A stretch of DNA of 6,197 bases from Thermodesulfobacteriota bacterium (lineage in GTDB: Bacteria > Desulfobacterota > DSM-4660 > Desulfatiglandales > HGW-15), in assembly GCA_025454125.1 (NCBI GenBank), contig JALOPA010000133.1:1-6197 (forward strand). The letters are read 5' to 3'. Both the position numbers and the translations under genes were made by a program. The stretch's first letter is position 1; each line of letters begins with the position of its first letter. Positions 5,825-6,197 of the stretch are shown here, piece by piece. Under the pieces are notes generated by a model. It made no database searches. It saw only the letters and a list, made by a program, of their open reading frames with translations, and had not been told where the DNA came from.

Positions 5825-6197
5825 CGAAGACAAACTCGACTTTGCCGGCTTCAGGCAGCGTGACGGTGGCTTTCCAGGTTCTCCGTCCACTGGGGCACCG
5901 AACAATGACCCCCTGCCCTTCAAACACATGGTCCTTCACACGTTTGAGTTCCACCCGATTGGGACCCATATCCATTCCAGGCATGCCCAGGTCGATGTAG
6001 GGGACACCGGTTCTCTTTTCGCCTGTGAGGGTGACTTGGAACTTGAGGTCCTTCATGGCCCTGACCGGCTTGGGCAGGATGTCCAGGGAAACGGCCAGGC
6101 CTGCCAGCTCTTCTGTGCACGGTCCTTTCTGAATGTCGCAGGTGATTGGGCTCTCAGACCTTGGATCTGCGGCGGTTGTTTCCCACGGAGCAATCTG
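5811..6197 (-). CDS. YtkA/FixH-like periplasmic domain protein (5' end outside the window)
   Basis: The C-terminal 128 residues are visible. The frame is open to the right edge, so the start and any signal peptide are outside. An internal ATG at 6056 is not the start, because the conserved-looking sequence continues upstream of it. The segment is a small beta-rich domain. Counting from the edge, it has CDIQKGPC (CX6C, residues 20-27), the Met-rich LGMPGMDMGPNRVEL (70-84) and GVIVRCPSGRRTWKATVTL (96-114). The MPGMDMG motif followed by a G..W strand resembles YtkA-like and FixH-like domains, which face the periplasm and are linked to copper or cytochrome oxidase maturation. Three methionines and three cysteines could bind Cu(I); that is an inference. 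It overlaps the downstream TauE/SafE-type gene by 14 bases, so the two are almost certainly one transcript. Family assignment is by motif and moderately secure. Confidence 0.7.
   Translation of the reverse strand, partial: QIAPWETTAADPRSESPITCDIQKGPCTEELAGLAVSLDILPKPVRAMKDLKFQVTLTGEKRTGVPYIDLGMPGMDMGPNRVELKRVKDHVFEGQGVIVRCPSGRRTWKATVTLPEAGKVEFVFDVIY

Noticed and set aside
5825..5929. Upstream ATG at 5929 as the start of the TauE/SafE-type protein
   Set aside because: It would add a hydrophilic 35-residue segment encoded within the conserved end of the upstream gene. Its AAGGA lies only 2 bases before the ATG. The ATG at 5824 places the first helix correctly.

Overview
The window is a stretch of G+C-rich bacterial chromosome. 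The likely source is an anaerobe of the old Deltaproteobacteria (Desulfobacterota), or a similar organic-acid-using anaerobe. This rests on an ADP-forming acyl-CoA synthetase fused to a GNAT domain next to a propionate-CoA-transferase-like gene, on an intergenic repeat of the 'VIPAEAGIQ' type, and on strong general resemblance to such genomes. It is inferred from gene content and not from any marker gene.

Left part (1-1757, minus strand): most of a large acyl-CoA:acetate/3-ketoacid CoA-transferase that runs off the left edge. Its catalytic glutamate is visible. It carries a C-terminal extension beyond the usual end of the family.

Middle (1758-2444): a 687-base intergenic region between two divergent genes. 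It holds a plausible sigma-70-type promoter and a doubtful 59-codon ORF leading into the CoA-transferase. It also holds a compact 135-bp MITE-like element with terminal inverted repeats, a 7-9 bp flanking direct repeat, and two inverted copies of a 27-base REP-like hairpin. Next to the rightward gene is a small tandem/palindromic operator-like motif.

Right-centre (2445-5135, plus strand): one 896-residue protein combining CoA-binding, ligase-type CoA, ATP-grasp and C-terminal GNAT acetyltransferase domains. It has Pat/PatZ architecture but keeps the phospho-histidine of working ADP-forming synthetases. Together with the divergent CoA-transferase it points to activation, recycling and energy conservation from short-chain or aromatic carboxylic acids, possibly with protein-acylation feedback.

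Right end (5132-6197, minus strand): a tight two-gene unit. The upstream gene, cut by the right edge, is a YtkA/FixH-like periplasmic domain with Met-rich and Cys motifs. It overlaps by 14 bases a 230-residue six-helix TauE/SafE-type (DsbD_2-like) membrane protein with HCxxxC and LPCG motifs. The pair suggests metal (copper) or thiol handling at the membrane. Its last gene converges on the synthetase gene, and the two stop codons share the palindrome CTAG.

No RNA gene, CRISPR array or phage gene was seen. Apart from the intergenic element, this is ordinary metabolic chromosome, and I found no convincing new multi-gene system.
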